A stretch of DNA of 64,000 nt from Tretioscincus oriximinensis (lineage: Eukaryota; Chordata; Lepidosauria; Squamata; Gymnophthalmidae): NCBI GenBank assembly GCA_022410635.1, contig JAJVDF010000002.1, forward strand, positions 3,585,380-3,649,379, read 5' to 3'. Shown in pieces: positions 63,571-64,000 of this stretch. Positions within the stretch are counted from its first letter, which is position 1. Each line of letters begins with the position of its first letter. The notes beneath the pieces were generated by a model. It saw only the letters and a list, made by a program, of their open reading frames with translations. It searched no databases and was not told the DNA's origin. Position numbers and translations under genes: made by a program.

Positions 63571-64000
63571 TCAATACACATGTGGTTCAATTGTAAAGAA
63601 CTGAGGGAATTCTGGAATTCAGTTGTAACAGAAATAATGGAAATCTTAGAACTGAATGTTAGAAGATCAGAAAACACCTGTGTAATGGTAATGATAGATC
63701 GAACAATACCGACCCAAGTACACTACTTACTAAAGAACATGATTTGGGCATATCAATTAACCATAGCGCGAGGATGGAAGGACAAAGCGCAATGGACGAT
63801 ACATAGATGGTACGAGTACCTTTCAGAATTTATGATTCAAGATATGCCTCGAGAGAAAAGACTACGATGGATGGTGATAAAGACTAAAACCCCATGGATT
63901 CTGAACTGGTACCACTTAATAAGAGCTGGTATTGAGGGTGGTAGAAACGAACTATTGCTAAACACAAGTATAATGTTATTAGACCAGAGATTAATGTTGT
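63571..64000 (+). CDS. L1 ORF2 C-terminus, open to the window edge
   Basis: From 63571 one frame is open for 143 codons to the last base. It starts SIHMWFNCKELREFWNSVV, the HxWxxC signature of the L1 ORF2 C-terminal domain. It continues VHYLLKNMIWAYQLTIARGWKD (compare the AAQAAIVLG helix at 57220) and QWTIHRWYEYLSEFMIQDM. It lacks a start because the insertion is 5' truncated into CR1-B. No stop or N is found, which suggests a young copy. The C-terminal domain binds nucleic acid in L1. The rest of the frame, the 3' UTR and the A-tail should lie to the right. Confidence 0.8.

Overview
The window looks like intergenic or intronic DNA from a non-avian reptile, most likely a squamate (lizard, gecko or snake). 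This rests on the repeat mix: CR1, L2 and L1 LINEs side by side, two tRNA-derived SINE families with squamate-style tails, and short hAT and Tigger-like DNA transposons. No database could be searched, so species and family names are inferences from remembered family features. I see no convincing multi-exon host gene. There is one weak candidate first exon on the minus strand near 34.5 kb and a few stretches that read like conserved non-coding DNA. Isolated single N bases occur throughout.

Working names used below. CR1-A: a chicken-like CR1 whose 3' end is an ATTCTATG-type octamer. CR1-B: a related family ending in ATGTTCTT octamers. SINE-A: a tRNA-derived SINE with a GGCAC head and a GAAGAA-type end. 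SINE-B: a tRNA-derived SINE resembling Sauria SINEs. FB: a fold-back element with AGGRYTGCCATA ends. X: a DNA transposon about 550 bp long with GCTGMATTC ends. M: a short palindromic element.

Layout. 0-7 kb: L1 3' end, L2 tail, L1 remnant, SINEs, then a CR1-A copy carrying an ORF1 esterase remnant, endonuclease and reverse transcriptase (3.3-6.5 kb). 7-10 kb: a 5'-truncated CR1-B with a 707-codon open frame. 10-35 kb: mostly old fragments (CR1-B 3' ends, SINEs, Tigger-like MITEs, a hAT MITE with a perfect 8-bp target duplication) separated by unrecognised sequence. 35.7-37.1 kb: a three-level nest, with CR1-B interrupted by another LINE, itself interrupted by FB. 37.7-40.1 kb: a GC-rich L2 with a 743-codon open frame. 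40-50 kb: further fragments, a hAT resembling OposCharlie elements, and a second CR1-B nearly identical to the copy at 8.7-10.0 kb. 50-61 kb: a hAT-like element, two inverted copies of X, a second FB copy with an alternating purine/pyrimidine minisatellite, and more SINE and LINE pieces. 61.8-64 kb: a rearranged SINE-A, a decayed CR1-B, and an open L1 ORF2 C-terminus running off the right edge.

The recognisable coding capacity is almost entirely retrotransposon. None of the LINEs is complete inside the window. The SINEs, MITEs and FB/X elements encode nothing and would have depended on partner enzymes. The most unusual structures are the FB element in its nest, the near-identical CR1-B pair, the X-to-SINE junction present twice, and the OposCharlie-like hAT.
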